Below, one piece after another: positions 17,402 through 26,265 of a DNA stretch of 64,000 bases (the stretch's first letter is position 1; every line of letters begins with the position of its first letter). The stretch is from Marivita sp051859345 (GTDB taxonomy: Bacteria; Pseudomonadota; Alphaproteobacteria; Rhodobacterales; Rhodobacteraceae): contig NZ_JBHYFV010000021.1 of assembly GCF_051859345.1 (NCBI RefSeq), positions 1 through 64,000 on the forward strand, given 5' to 3'. Position numbers and translations under genes: made by a program. Under the pieces are notes generated by a model. That model saw nothing but the letters and a program-made list of their open reading frames with translations, did not search any database and was not told the DNA's origin.

Positions 17402-18410
17402 AAGCGGCGCGCTTGAACCGACAAAGGCAGACCTGAAAGGGCTGACATTCGGCAAACGCCTGATGCGATTCATCCCCGTGTACGGGCTGGTTATCCTGAC
17501 GGTGTTCCTGATCGGCCTGTTTTCGATCCTTCTGCCGAACACGTTTCCAACGATGTTGAACCTTCGGGCGATTGTCTCGGACAAGGCCATCATTGCGCTG
17601 CTGTCGCTGGGCGCGATGATCCCGATGGCTGCGGGCAGGATTGACCTGACGGTGGGATACGGGATTGTGCTTTGGCACATTCTCGCAATCAGCCTGCAAA
17701 CATTGCTGGGATTTCCCTGGCCCGTCGCGGTGGCGGTGGTGCTGATGCTGGGTGCGCTGACCGGGTTCCTGAACGGGATGCTGGTCGAAGTCGCCCGGAT
17801 CGACAGCTTTATCGCGACGCTCGGGACCGGGACTGTCCTTTATGCGCTTGCCCTGTGGCACACCGGGGGACGGCAGATGGTGGGGGCGTTGCCCGAAGGG
17901 TTTTATGATATCTCGACCACCTTCGTCTTCGGCCTGCCGATCACCGGGTATTACCTGCTGGCGATCACCCTGGTGCTGTGGGTGGTGCTCGAATACACGC
18001 CGGTGGGCCGCTACCTCTATGCCATCGGTGCCAACCAGCGCGCGGCACAGCTGAACGGCATTCCCACCCGAAAATATGTGATCGGTGCCTTCATGGCCTC
18101 GGGTGCGATGACGGCGCTGGCCGGTGTCATTCTCGCGTCAAAGCTGCGGATCGGTCAGGCCTCGGTCGGCCTCGAGTTCCTGCTTCCGGCGCTTGTGGGT
18201 GCCTTCCTTGGCTCCACCACGATCAAGCCGGGGCGGGTCAATGTCTGGGGCACCATCATCGGTGTGGCGATCCTTGCCGTGGGGATTTCCGGCATTCAAC
18301 AATTCGGGGGCTCTTTCTGGGTAGAGCCGCTGTTCAACGGGGTAACGCTGCTGATCGCCATTGGCATCGCAGGGTACGCTCAGCGCCGCAAGGGTGCAGC
18401 CAAGCGCTGA
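17388..18410 (+). CDS. CUT2 sugar ABC transporter permease
   Basis: This 340-residue inner-membrane permease of the RbsC family has a cytoplasmic N-terminus of about 25 residues, then hydrophobic segments such as GLVILTVFLIGLFSILLP. Family landmarks are GAMIPMAAGRIDLTVGYGIV, IDSFIATLGTGTVLYALALW and GRYLYAIGANQRAAQLNGI. It has no second permease partner in its operon, so it presumably works as a homodimer. The 14-bp overlap with the ATPase gene indicates coupled translation. Confidence 0.87.
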   Translation: MQSLESGALEPTKADLKGLTFGKRLMRFIPVYGLVILTVFLIGLFSILLPNTFPTMLNLRAIVSDKAIIALLSLGAMIPMAAGRIDLTVGYGIVLWHILAISLQTLLGFPWPVAVAVVLMLGALTGFLNGMLVEVARIDSFIATLGTGTVLYALALWHTGGRQMVGALPEGFYDISTTFVFGLPITGYYLLAITLVLWVVLEYTPVGRYLYAIGANQRAAQLNGIPTRKYVIGAFMASGAMTALAGVILASKLRIGQASVGLEFLLPALVGAFLGSTTIKPGRVNVWGTIIGVAILAVGISGIQQFGGSFWVEPLFNGVTLLIAIGIAGYAQRRKGAAKR

Positions 18411-18472
18411 GACCACATGGCCCGAGCCTTCAACGAAAGGCGCGGACAACCACCACGCAAAGGGAGAAAACC

Positions 18473-19510
18473 ATGCAGAAACGAAGCTTTATCGCAGGGC
18501 TGATGGCCAGCACATTGCTTGCAACGCCGGGTCTTGCACAGATGGGCTGGGACGGACCCACCACCGGGCCGACGGCGGCCGAGGGAAAATCCATTGTCGT
18601 CCTTGCGGGCGATTTGAAGAATGGCGGAATTCTTGGGGTGACGTCCGGGGTCGAAGAGGCTGCCGCGATCATTGGCTGGGACGTGCGCGTGCTCGATGGT
18701 GCCGGGTCGATTCAAGGGCGGACCGCCGCCATCGGACAGGCGATGGCCCTGCAACCCGACGGCATCATCGTCAACGGCTTTGACGCCATTGAACAGCAGG
18801 CCGCGCTGGAAGGTGTGACCGGCGCAGGCATACCGATGGTTGCGTGGCATTCTGGCCCCAAGATCGGCTGTGATGCGCCGGGCGGACTTTTTGCAAATGT
18901 GTCGACCGATGCGATGACCGTCTCCGAGGTCGCGGCGCAATGGGCGCTGGACGATGGGGGCGACACCGTCGGCGCGGTCATCTTCACCGACAGCACCTAT
19001 CAGATCGCCATCGACAAGGCCGACCGCCTGAAAGAGGTGATCGAGGCCGGTGGTGGCACCGTGTTGGAATATGTGGACACGCCGATCGCGGATACGTCGT
19101 CGCGGATGGGTCCGCTGACCACGTCGCTGCTTCAGAAATACGGCGACAGCTGGACACACGCCCTGGCAATCAACGACCTGTATTTCGATTTTATGGGTCC
19201 GGCCCTGGCTGCGGCTGGAATCAGCAGCGAGGACGGTCCGCAGGCCGGGTCTGCCGGAGACGGCTCTGAAGCCTCGTTCCAGCGGATCCGGTCTGCCACA
19301 TACCAGACCATCACCGTGGCCGAGCCTCTGAACCTTCAGGGCTGGCAACTTGTGGATGAACTGAACCGCGCCATTCAGGGCGAGCCTTGTTCAGGATATG
19401 TGACCTCTCCGGCCTTGGTGACGCAGGAAGGTCTTTCCAAGATCGAAGGCAATTCCTTCGATCCAGATATCCCCTACCGGGATGCCTATTCGGACATCTG
19501 GGGCAAGTAA
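18473..19510 (+). CDS. CUT2 sugar ABC transporter substrate-binding protein
   Basis: This 345-residue periplasmic binding protein has signal peptide MQKRSFIAGLMASTLLATPG with likely cleavage after GLA. The mature part has the type I sugar-binding pattern: SIVVLAGDLKNGGILGVTSG, IGQAMALQPDGIIVNGFDAI, and a late GWQLVDELNRAIQGEPCSGY. AAGGGAGA precedes the ATG at 18473. Two cysteines (in KIGCDAPGG and GEPCSGY) could form a disulfide. The substrate is not readable from sequence; context suggests a gluconate- or idonate-like acid. Confidence 0.85.
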   Translation: MQKRSFIAGLMASTLLATPGLAQMGWDGPTTGPTAAEGKSIVVLAGDLKNGGILGVTSGVEEAAAIIGWDVRVLDGAGSIQGRTAAIGQAMALQPDGIIVNGFDAIEQQAALEGVTGAGIPMVAWHSGPKIGCDAPGGLFANVSTDAMTVSEVAAQWALDDGGDTVGAVIFTDSTYQIAIDKADRLKEVIEAGGGTVLEYVDTPIADTSSRMGPLTTSLLQKYGDSWTHALAINDLYFDFMGPALAAAGISSEDGPQAGSAGDGSEASFQRIRSATYQTITVAEPLNLQGWQLVDELNRAIQGEPCSGYVTSPALVTQEGLSKIEGNSFDPDIPYRDAYSDIWGK

Positions 19511-19628
19511 ACGTCCTCGCGGTGGCGCGTCCCACAGGGCGGGCCACGGGGATGGGGTCAAGAAACAATCAGCCTGTAACGCAGGACTCGGACGGCGTGA
19601 TCGCTGACCGTGCCGGAAGGAGTGTGTC

Positions 19629-20387
19629 GTGTCGGAACCATTAGTAAGAATGCAGAACATCACAAAACGCTTCGGGGGTGTAACCGCGTTGTCAGACGTG
19701 AATCTCGAGGCGTATTCCGGTGAGGTCCTGGCCATTGTGGGGGACAATGGTGCGGGGAAATCGACGCTGATCAAGATCCTGACAGGGGTCTACCAGCCAA
19801 CCTCGGGCGAGATTTTCCTGGGCGGAAATCCGGTGCAGTTCTCAAGCCACGCAGAAGCCACCGCGCATGGGATCGACGCGGTTTACCAAACGCTTGCCCT
19901 GGCCGATCATCTTGATCCGGCTGCCAACATGTTCCTTGGCAATGAACTTACCCACAAGGTAGCGGGTATGACATTGCTCGACAACAAGCGCATGCGCACG
20001 GAAACAGAGCGGGTGCTGATGGAGCGTCTGGGCGTGCGGCTCAAATCGCTGGATGCACCCACAGTGAGCCTGTCCGGCGGTCAGCGACAGGCCGTCGCCA
20101 TTGCGCGTGCCGTGTATCACGACGATCTGCGTGTGCTGGTCATGGACGAACCGACCGCAGCGCTGGGCCCGCAAGAGACCGCGCGCACCCTGAAACTGAT
20201 CGAAACCGTCAAGGCCCAGGGCATCGCGGTGATCCTGATCAGCCATTCGCTGGATGATGTGTTGCAGGTGTCTGACCGTATCCATGTGCAACGCCGGGGA
20301 CGTCGTGTCGGCGTGGTGAACACCGCAGATACCACCATCCAGGAGGTGCTTGGCCTTATTGTTGGCGCAGCAGAGGAGGCAGCCTGA
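19629..20387 (+). CDS. CUT2-type ABC transporter ATPase, single domain
   Basis: This 252-residue ATPase has one complete ABC domain: GDNGAGKSTLIKILTGVYQP, LSGGQRQAVAIARAVY, VLVMDEPTAALGP and LISHSLDDVLQVSDRIHVQRRG. CUT2 systems usually carry a fused double ATPase of about 500 residues, so this half-length form probably acts as a homodimer, as in the FrcA/XylG-like subgroup. The start codon is GTG at 19629 with AAGGAG eight bases upstream. Its stop overlaps the permease start (TGATG). The 118 bp after the previous binding-protein gene show no clear operator or terminator, so it may share the upstream transcript. Confidence 0.87.
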   Translation: MSEPLVRMQNITKRFGGVTALSDVNLEAYSGEVLAIVGDNGAGKSTLIKILTGVYQPTSGEIFLGGNPVQFSSHAEATAHGIDAVYQTLALADHLDPAANMFLGNELTHKVAGMTLLDNKRMRTETERVLMERLGVRLKSLDAPTVSLSGGQRQAVAIARAVYHDDLRVLVMDEPTAALGPQETARTLKLIETVKAQGIAVILISHSLDDVLQVSDRIHVQRRGRRVGVVNTADTTIQEVLGLIVGAAEEAA

Positions 20388-21505
20388 TGTCCATGACCGA
20401 TACGAACCGCCCGCTGACCGAACGGCTTGAACCCTATATCGCCATTATCGGGCCAATGGCGATGATCCTGGCAATTCTGCTGTTCATGGGGGTGGCCGAG
20501 CCGACGCGTTATTTCCGGACGACCAACCTCAATCTCATCCTGCTTGACGCCGCGCTGTACATGCCGATGGCCATGGCCATGACCTTTGTCATCACGCAGC
20601 GCGGCATCGACCTTTCGATCGGGTCCATGGCGGCGCTGTCGGGAATCCTGATGGCGTTCCTGATCAAGCAATACGGATTTTCGGTCTACATCGCCGTGCC
20701 CATCGCGATCGCGCTTGGTGCGATCATGGGTCTGATCAACGGACTGATCATCACGCGATTCAACGTGCCCGACCTGATCGGCACGCTGGCGATGGATCTT
20801 GTCTACCGTGGGTTCGCGCTGGTGCTGGCCAAGGGGCTGGTCCTGGCCCGGTTCCCCGATCTGCTGACCGATATCGGCCGTGGCCAGATCCCTGGATTTG
20901 TGCCCATTCCCGTGCTGATCGGGACCGCGACCATGATCGCGGGCTATCTTCTGCTCACCCGGACGTATTTCGGGCGCTATACCATCGCCATCGGATCGAA
21001 CCCGGAAGCCGCTGAACTGACCGGGATCAGCGTCAAACGCCACAAGGTCTATGCCTATGTGCTCTGCGGTGCCTGTGCCGCGCTTGCGGGTGTCATGCTG
21101 ACCGGCAAACTGAACGCCATCCAGGCGACCAGCGCCCCGTACTTCAACCTTCACGTCATTGCGGCGGTGGTTGTCGGGGGGACATCCCTGTTCGGCGGAC
21201 GGGCCTCGATGCTGGGGTCGTTCGCGGGTGTCCTGCTTCTGTCAATGATGATCAACGCACTGGTCACCCTGCGGATCGAGTTCTTCTGGCAGTCGGTTGC
21301 CTCCGGCGTGGTGATCGTCAGCTCGGTCGCGCTGTATGCGTGGATGCAGAAAAAGGACCGCGACGGCGCTGCGGGCTGGCTTGCCGGTCTGAGAACGCCG
21401 GACGGACAGAAAATGCTGCGGTTCTCCGCAGCGCTCATCGGTGTGTTGATCGCTCTTCTGGCGATTGGCGCATTGTTTGCCGGTACTTCCGCACCCAGCG
21501 GTTGA
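20387..21505 (+). CDS. CUT2-type sugar ABC transporter permease
   Basis: This 372-residue permease is slightly longer than its paralogues because of a C-terminal extension. A charged loop (MQKKDRDGAAGWLAGLRTPDG) is followed by a final membrane helix LRFSAALIGVLIALLAIGAL. The core shows RbsC-family signatures: FVITQRGIDLSIGSMAALSG, VPDLIGTLAMDLVYRGFALV, GRYTIAIGSNPEAAELTGI and VVGGTSLFGGRASMLGSFAG. It is translationally coupled to the single-domain ATPase and followed by a hairpin and the binding-protein gene. Confidence 0.87.
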   Translation: MSMTDTNRPLTERLEPYIAIIGPMAMILAILLFMGVAEPTRYFRTTNLNLILLDAALYMPMAMAMTFVITQRGIDLSIGSMAALSGILMAFLIKQYGFSVYIAVPIAIALGAIMGLINGLIITRFNVPDLIGTLAMDLVYRGFALVLAKGLVLARFPDLLTDIGRGQIPGFVPIPVLIGTATMIAGYLLLTRTYFGRYTIAIGSNPEAAELTGISVKRHKVYAYVLCGACAALAGVMLTGKLNAIQATSAPYFNLHVIAAVVVGGTSLFGGRASMLGSFAGVLLLSMMINALVTLRIEFFWQSVASGVVIVSSVALYAWMQKKDRDGAAGWLAGLRTPDGQKMLRFSAALIGVLIALLAIGALFAGTSAPSG

Positions 21506-21522
21506 CCGGTCACATGCGGGGT

Positions 21523-21555
21523 GGTCGGCCCGGGGGTGCAGCCCCGACGCCGACC
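21523..21555 (+). other. Intercistronic stem-loop
   Basis: GGTCGGC (21523-21529) pairs with GCCGACC (21549-21555), with an inner GGGG/CCCC helix. It lies between permease and binding-protein genes, as with the rhaS-rhaT hairpin. There is no following T-tract, so it is probably an mRNA-processing or stability element. Confidence 0.55.
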
Positions 21556-21590
21556 GATGGCTCCGCACTCATGCAAAGGGAGGAACCAGA

Positions 21591-22724
21591 ATGAGACTTC
21601 TAACAACCACAGCCGTGATCGCAAGCGTGGCAACGGCCGCACTGGCCGATGGACACTTGCCGCTCAGGGAACTGCCCGGTATCGCAGAGCGCGATTACTG
21701 GGTGCCTGACGAGGTAAATGCCGAAGGCAAACTGGACGCACTGCAAGCCGTCGTTGGCGCCGATGCGGTGCCGTTTTCCGGCACTCTTGACGGTCCGATC
21801 CAGATCGCGCTGATCTATCCGTCCGCCGACACCTCGGATTTCTGGGCGCGCAACTATCTGGCGATGACCAAGAGACTCGACCAGTTGGGCATCGCCTACG
21901 AAACCACAGAGTTCGCCAGCCGCCAGATCGAACATTCGCTGCAATCGACCTATGCGAACCAGGTGGCGCAGGACGCGGATCTGTATGACTTTGTCATTTT
22001 CGGACCCTCGGAATTGGCCATCCAGGCCGACAATATCGACAAACTGGCCGGAAACGATGGTTTTGCCACCTATGTGTGGGCCTTTCATACCCCACTGAAG
22101 GATATCGAAAACCAGCCAGATACCTGGTTCGACTTTTCCTCTGCCGCAGGGGCGCTGACAATGTGCGAGTACATGATCAGCCGTCTGGGGGAAGGGATGA
22201 CCATGGCATTGAACCGGGGGATTCCGGGCATCACCGACGACCAGCGTTCGGGTGACTTCAAGGCCTGCATCGAGGAAAAGGCAGGCTGGACCACGGTCTA
22301 CGAACATTATGGTGAATATCAACGCGAAGGCGGTTTCGACGGCACGTCCCTCATCATGCAGGCGTATCCCGAAGCAACGGTGATTCATAACGCCAACACG
22401 GCGATGGCCATGGGCAGCGTTGAGGCACAGGTCTCGATGGGCAAGGAAAAGGAAATCTTCTCAACGGGATGGGGAGGCACCGGGCTTGAGCTGGACGCGA
22501 TCCGGCGAGGTGAGCTTGATGCGACGCCAATGCGCATGGGCGACGACGTGGGCGCGGCAACTGCCGAAGCGATCAAGGCGCATCTCGAAAACCGGGCGGA
22601 TGACCTTCCGCTTGTCTTCCTTGGCCGGATCACCGTCGCACATGACCAGATGTCGGCCGAAGAACTGGACGCGCTCCAGGAAGAGGCGTTCAGGTTCTCT
22701 GGCGTCGGAGCGCTTGAGCGCTGA
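21591..22724 (+). CDS. Periplasmic sugar-binding protein of the third CUT2 transporter
   Basis: This 377-residue protein has signal peptide MRLLTTTAVIASVATAALAD. The mature region contains ALIYPSADTSDFWARNYLAM, DLYDFVIFGPSELAIQADNI, AGALTMCEYMISRLGEGMTM and ATVIHNANTAMAMGSVEAQ, the periplasmic-binding-protein (type I, TorT-like) layout. GGGAGGAACC precedes the ATG at 21591. It closes an ATPase-permease-binding protein set and is followed by a perfect 11-bp hairpin. Substrate unknown; presumably a sugar lactone or acid, since an SMP-30 lactonase follows. Confidence 0.83.
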   Translation: MRLLTTTAVIASVATAALADGHLPLRELPGIAERDYWVPDEVNAEGKLDALQAVVGADAVPFSGTLDGPIQIALIYPSADTSDFWARNYLAMTKRLDQLGIAYETTEFASRQIEHSLQSTYANQVAQDADLYDFVIFGPSELAIQADNIDKLAGNDGFATYVWAFHTPLKDIENQPDTWFDFSSAAGALTMCEYMISRLGEGMTMALNRGIPGITDDQRSGDFKACIEEKAGWTTVYEHYGEYQREGGFDGTSLIMQAYPEATVIHNANTAMAMGSVEAQVSMGKEKEIFSTGWGGTGLELDAIRRGELDATPMRMGDDVGAATAEAIKAHLENRADDLPLVFLGRITVAHDQMSAEELDALQEEAFRFSGVGALER

Positions 22725-22733
22725 CTTGAAACC

Positions 22734-22767
22734 TGCGGCACCCCGAGAGACACCTTGGGGTGCCGCA
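22734..22767 (+). terminator. Terminator-like hairpin after the third transporter
   Basis: TGCGGCACCCC (22734-22744) and GGGGTGCCGCA (22757-22767) make a perfect 11-bp stem with a 12-nt loop directly after the binding-protein stop. It is followed by AAGGG rather than T, so termination would be Rho-assisted or partial. Confidence 0.5.
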
Positions 22768-22777
22768 AAGGGACAGA

Positions 22778-22885
22778 TTGTCCAAAGCCGTCAATCTGCG
22801 CGACTTTGCCCGTGCTGCGGGCGTGTCGCGCCAGGCAACAGGACGCCGTCGTGAAGAGGAGCCACACCATGTATGGAGTGATTGA
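22778..22885 (+). pseudogene. Possible remnant of a LacI-type helix-turn-helix
   Basis: Reading from a TTG at 22778, the frame gives LSKAVNLRDFARAAGVSRQA and then TGRRREEEPHHVWSD before a stop. VNLRDFARAAGVSR matches the recognition-helix region of LacI regulators (typically V-LRDVARAAGVS). The frame loses similarity immediately afterwards and ends inside the next gene. It may be the decayed 5' end of a regulator, or chance. No ribosome site is evident. Confidence 0.3.
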
Positions 22886-23792
22886 AGGCACGGGTTTCGA
22901 AGCGATCGAACCGGAGTTCGAAGCCTGCTTCATCGGGCACGCGCGTGTAGAACGCCTCTGGAGCGGCGCGCGCTGGTCCGAGGGGCCGGTCTGGTTCGCG
23001 GCGGGCCGGTACTTGCTTTGGTCCGACATCCCCAACAACCGCATCCTGCGATGGGATGACACGGATGGTGCTGTTTCGGTGTTCCGCCAGCCGTCCAACA
23101 ATGCAAACGGGCACACAGTCGACCGCCAGGGAAGGCTGGTGTCCTGTGAACACCTGACCCGCCGGGTGACCCGAACGGAACACGATGGCAGTGTGACCGT
23201 TCTTGCCGACCACTGGCGGGGCAAACGGCTCAATTCGCCCAACGATGTGGTGGTGAAATCGGATGGATCCGTCTGGTTTACGGATCCCAGCTACGGGATC
23301 ATGATGGACTACGAAGGTGATCGGGCCAAGAGCGAGATCGACGCCTGCCATGTCTATCGGATCGACCCGACCGGCGACATCACGATTGTGGCTGATGAGT
23401 ATCTCAAGCCCAATGGCCTTGCATTCTCCCCGGACGAAAGCCTGCTGTACATCGCCGATACCGGGGCGACCCATCATGCCGGCGGTCCAAAGCATATCCG
23501 CCGTCATCGTGTAAACGCAGACGGATCCCTGTCGGGCGGCGACGTCTTTGCGGAATGCACCAATGGCCTGTTTGACGGGTTCCGACTCGACCGCGACGGA
23601 CGCATCTGGACCTCGGCAACAGATGGCGTTCATTGCTACGCGCCGGACGGGCGGTTGATCGGCAAGGTGCTGATCCCGGAAATGGTGGCGAATGTCTGTT
23701 TCGGTGGTCCCAAGCTGAACCGGCTGTTCATCTGTGGGACAACCTCGCTTTACGCGGTGTTTCTGAACGTGAACGGGGTTTCCCCTGTGTAA
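22869..23792 (+). CDS. SMP-30/gluconolactonase family lactone hydrolase
   Basis: This 307-residue six-bladed beta-propeller lactonase hydrolyses aldonolactones to aldonic acids. Family features are WSEGPVWFAAGRYLLWSDIP near the start (metal-ligand Glu), SNNANGHTVDRQGRLVSCEH, GKRLNSPNDVVVKSDGSVWF (the NSPND metal site), TDPSYGIM, and YLKPNGLAFSPDESLLYIAD. The start at 22869 (MYGVIEGTG) follows GAGGAG; the frame extends upstream to 22755 but without conserved residues. It would feed gluconate or idonate into the dehydrogenases encoded downstream. Confidence 0.87.
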   Translation: MYGVIEGTGFEAIEPEFEACFIGHARVERLWSGARWSEGPVWFAAGRYLLWSDIPNNRILRWDDTDGAVSVFRQPSNNANGHTVDRQGRLVSCEHLTRRVTRTEHDGSVTVLADHWRGKRLNSPNDVVVKSDGSVWFTDPSYGIMMDYEGDRAKSEIDACHVYRIDPTGDITIVADEYLKPNGLAFSPDESLLYIADTGATHHAGGPKHIRRHRVNADGSLSGGDVFAECTNGLFDGFRLDRDGRIWTSATDGVHCYAPDGRLIGKVLIPEMVANVCFGGPKLNRLFICGTTSLYAVFLNVNGVSPV

Positions 23793-23849
23793 GCGTGTCG
23801 AAGCCAGACGATGACGTTTCGATAAAATACTCTCGGTAAGGCAGAAAAT

Positions 23850-24275
23850 ATGTCCGACTATCTTGTTCAAACACAAAGGCTTACCCATGTTGCGGTCCTC
23901 GAAATGCTGCATGCGGCGGTTGATTGCGCCGAAGGATTGAGGCAGCCGCAATGTATCGTCATCGTTGATGCCAGCGGTGAAATCCTGGGCGAATTGCGGA
24001 TGACCGGGGCCAAGTACCTGTCGCGGCACAGTGCGCGTGCCAAGGCGCGGACGGCGGCGTCGATCGGCGCACCTTCGGATACCATTCCCGAACCTGTCCG
24101 CCCGCAGATCGCAGCGGCAACGCAAGGGCAGGTGACCGGCCTTGGGGGCGGGTTGCCCATCCACATGGACGGTGTACTGGTCGGCGGCATCGGTGTGGGC
24201 TCCGGTAGCCCGGATCAGGATGTCGCGGTGGCGCGCGCCGCGCTCGCGGCGATCGGCGCCGATCTTCAGAACTGA
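23850..24275 (+). CDS. GlcG/HbpS family protein
   Basis: This 141-residue protein of the GlcG/HbpS (DUF336) family has recognisable IVIVDASGEILGELRMTGAK, SRHSARAKARTAASIGAPS and GLGGGLPIHMDGVLVGGIGV. Members are small heme- or cobalamin-associated proteins often encoded beside hydroxyacid or propanediol pathways; a biochemical role here is not evident. The annotated start has no strong ribosome site. Its 3' end overlaps the convergent idonate-dehydrogenase gene by 10 bp. Confidence 0.75.
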   Translation: MSDYLVQTQRLTHVAVLEMLHAAVDCAEGLRQPQCIVIVDASGEILGELRMTGAKYLSRHSARAKARTAASIGAPSDTIPEPVRPQIAAATQGQVTGLGGGLPIHMDGVLVGGIGVGSGSPDQDVAVARAALAAIGADLQN

Positions 24276-25294
24276 ATCTGCACCTTGATTGCCTGCCCTC
24301 GGTCCGATGCCAGATCAAAGGCGGCAACCGCATCGGCCAAGGGCAGGGTCTGTGTGATCAGCGGTGTCACATCCAGCCGCCCGGCCTTCATCATCTGCAC
24401 AGCGGTGAAGAATTCCGCGTGAAAGCGGAAAGAGCCTCGCAGCTCTATTTCCTTGGCAGTCATCATCTGCACCGGCAGGGTCATGTCGCCGCCAAGGCCC
24501 AGTTGCATGATCACGGCACCGGGGCGCAGCGCGGGAATGGCAGCCGACAACGCCGTCGCCACACCTGAACATTCGAACAGAACGTCGAAATGGCCTTTGC
24601 CTGACGTGTAGCGCTCCAGCGCGGCGGACTCTTCGGCGACATTATGCGTGACGTCCGCCCCGACCGCCTGCGCCTTGAGCAGCGTAAAGGGGGCCACATC
24701 GGTGGCCGCCACCTGCGCGGCCCCTGCCGCGCGTGCCACCATCACGCAAAGCTGCCCGATCGGGCCACACCCGGTGATCAGGACACGCTTGCCCATAAGG
24801 TCTCCGGCGCGTTTCGCCGCATGCAGGACAACGGACAGGGGTTCGGCCATCGCGGCAGCGCCCGCGCTCAGCCCTTCCGCTCGGGCGCATTGCCGGGCGT
24901 CTGCAACGATGTATTCCTGAAACGCGCCCTGAATATGCGGAAACGGCATGGCCGACCCATAAAACTGCATGTCGACGCAGTGATTGTGCCGTCCCTCAAG
25001 GCAATAGGAACAGGCATAGCAAGGCCGCGAAGGCGACACCGCGACCAGATCGCCCTGTGTCAGGCTGGACACATCGTCTGCACAGGTCTCGATCCGACCC
25101 GAAACCTCGTGCCCCAGGATCATCGGCTCGCGCAGACGCACGGTGCCAAAGCCCCCGTGGTTGTAGTAATGCAGATCCGATCCACAGATCCCGCCGCGTT
25201 CCAGCCGGATCAGCACCTCGCCCGGACCGGGCGTCGGCATGTCGTGGGTTTCGATCCGCAGATCCTTTGCGGCATGGGCAACGATGGCTTTCAT
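24266..25294 (-). CDS. idnD: L-idonate 5-dehydrogenase-like zinc alcohol dehydrogenase
   Basis: This 342-residue medium-chain dehydrogenase carries catalytic zinc ligands in GGICGSDLHYYNHGG and GHEVSG, and a structural zinc Cys cluster CYACSYCLEGRHNHC. The NAD(P) motif is GCGPIGQLCVMVARAAGA. The HYYNHGG and PMILGHE pattern is close to L-idonate 5-dehydrogenase (L-idonate to 5-keto-D-gluconate). The ATG at 25294 has TGAGG six bases upstream. A GTG at 25306 overlapping the upstream stop codon (GTGA) is an alternative. It shares an operon with the 2-hydroxyacid dehydrogenase gene just upstream. Confidence 0.85.
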   Translation of the reverse strand: MKAIVAHAAKDLRIETHDMPTPGPGEVLIRLERGGICGSDLHYYNHGGFGTVRLREPMILGHEVSGRIETCADDVSSLTQGDLVAVSPSRPCYACSYCLEGRHNHCVDMQFYGSAMPFPHIQGAFQEYIVADARQCARAEGLSAGAAAMAEPLSVVLHAAKRAGDLMGKRVLITGCGPIGQLCVMVARAAGAAQVAATDVAPFTLLKAQAVGADVTHNVAEESAALERYTSGKGHFDVLFECSGVATALSAAIPALRPGAVIMQLGLGGDMTLPVQMMTAKEIELRGSFRFHAEFFTAVQMMKAGRLDVTPLITQTLPLADAVAAFDLASDRGQAIKVQIQF

Positions 25295-25302
25295 GTCAGG
25301 CC

Positions 25303-26250
25303 TCACAGAACCGGGGTAAGCAGCGGCTGGCCCGCGAAATGGGCCGTCAGGTTGTCGCGCAAAAGTTGGCCCATCGCCTGCCGCGTCTCAAGTGTGCCGC
25401 TGGCGTGATGCGGTTGCAAAAGCACGTTGGGCAAGTCAAGGAACCTTGGATCCAGCGCTGGTTCCCCTTCGAAGACATCCAGCGCCGCCGATCCAAGCCG
25501 CGCCTCCGAAAGCGCTGCGATCAGTGCCTCTTCATCAATGTTGGAGGCGCGCGAGATGTTGATGATCATGCCCTCCGGACCAACAGCGTCGATCACGTCT
25601 CGCCCAACGATATGCCGGGTCTCCGGCGATGCGGCCAGCGTCACGAACAGGAAATCCGAATGCCGAGCAAGAGCGACCGGATCGGCAATAAAGCTCCAGT
25701 CCGGTGCGTAGTCTTTCGCGGCGACATCCGAATAGGCAATCTCCATATCAAAACCGGCAAGCCGCTTGCCGACCTCAAAACCGATGCGCCCCAATCCCAG
25801 AATGCCCGCACGTCGACCAAAGACCCGACGCTTGAGCGGATAAAGCCCCTGTGTGGCCCAGGACCCGTCGCGCACCCAGGCTTCGGCGCCGATCATGCCG
25901 CGCGACTGGCACAGCATCATCGCCACCCCAAGGTCCGCCACATCCTTGGTCAGAACATCCGGCGTGTTCGTCACCCGGATGCCTCTTGCGCCACAGGCAC
26001 CAAGATCGACCGCATCATAGCCGACGCCGTAGACCGAGATCAGTTCGAGATCCGGACAGGCCGCGATCATGCCAGCATCCGCACCCAGCTCTCCTCGGGT
26101 TGCGATGGCGCGCACATTTGGGCCGTGTTCCGCAAGAAAGGCGTCTCGATCACCTTCTTCGAACAGGCGCTTGGCATCGAAGGCAGCGTCGATCGGGTCC
26201 TGATCCCAAGCGGGATAGGGGCCGACCTGAAGGATGACGGGTTTGGACAT
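25303..26250 (-). CDS. D-2-hydroxyacid dehydrogenase (2-ketogluconate / glyoxylate reductase type)
   Basis: This 315-residue NAD(P)-dependent D-2-hydroxyacid dehydrogenase has LISVYGVGYDAVDLGACGAR, the cofactor motif GILGLGRIGFEVGKRLAGFD, INISRASNIDEEALIAAL carrying the catalytic Arg, and the catalytic His in LLQPHHASGTLETR. In this context reduction of 2-keto-D-gluconate to gluconate is the likely role; glyoxylate or hydroxypyruvate are alternatives. It is divergent from the gluconate 5-dehydrogenase gene across a 110-bp region with two LacI-type operators. Confidence 0.83.
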   Translation of the reverse strand: MSKPVILQVGPYPAWDQDPIDAAFDAKRLFEEGDRDAFLAEHGPNVRAIATRGELGADAGMIAACPDLELISVYGVGYDAVDLGACGARGIRVTNTPDVLTKDVADLGVAMMLCQSRGMIGAEAWVRDGSWATQGLYPLKRRVFGRRAGILGLGRIGFEVGKRLAGFDMEIAYSDVAAKDYAPDWSFIADPVALARHSDFLFVTLAASPETRHIVGRDVIDAVGPEGMIINISRASNIDEEALIAALSEARLGSAALDVFEGEPALDPRFLDLPNVLLQPHHASGTLETRQAMGQLLRDNLTAHFAGQPLLTPVL

Positions 26251-26265
26251 GCGTGCGATTCCCTG

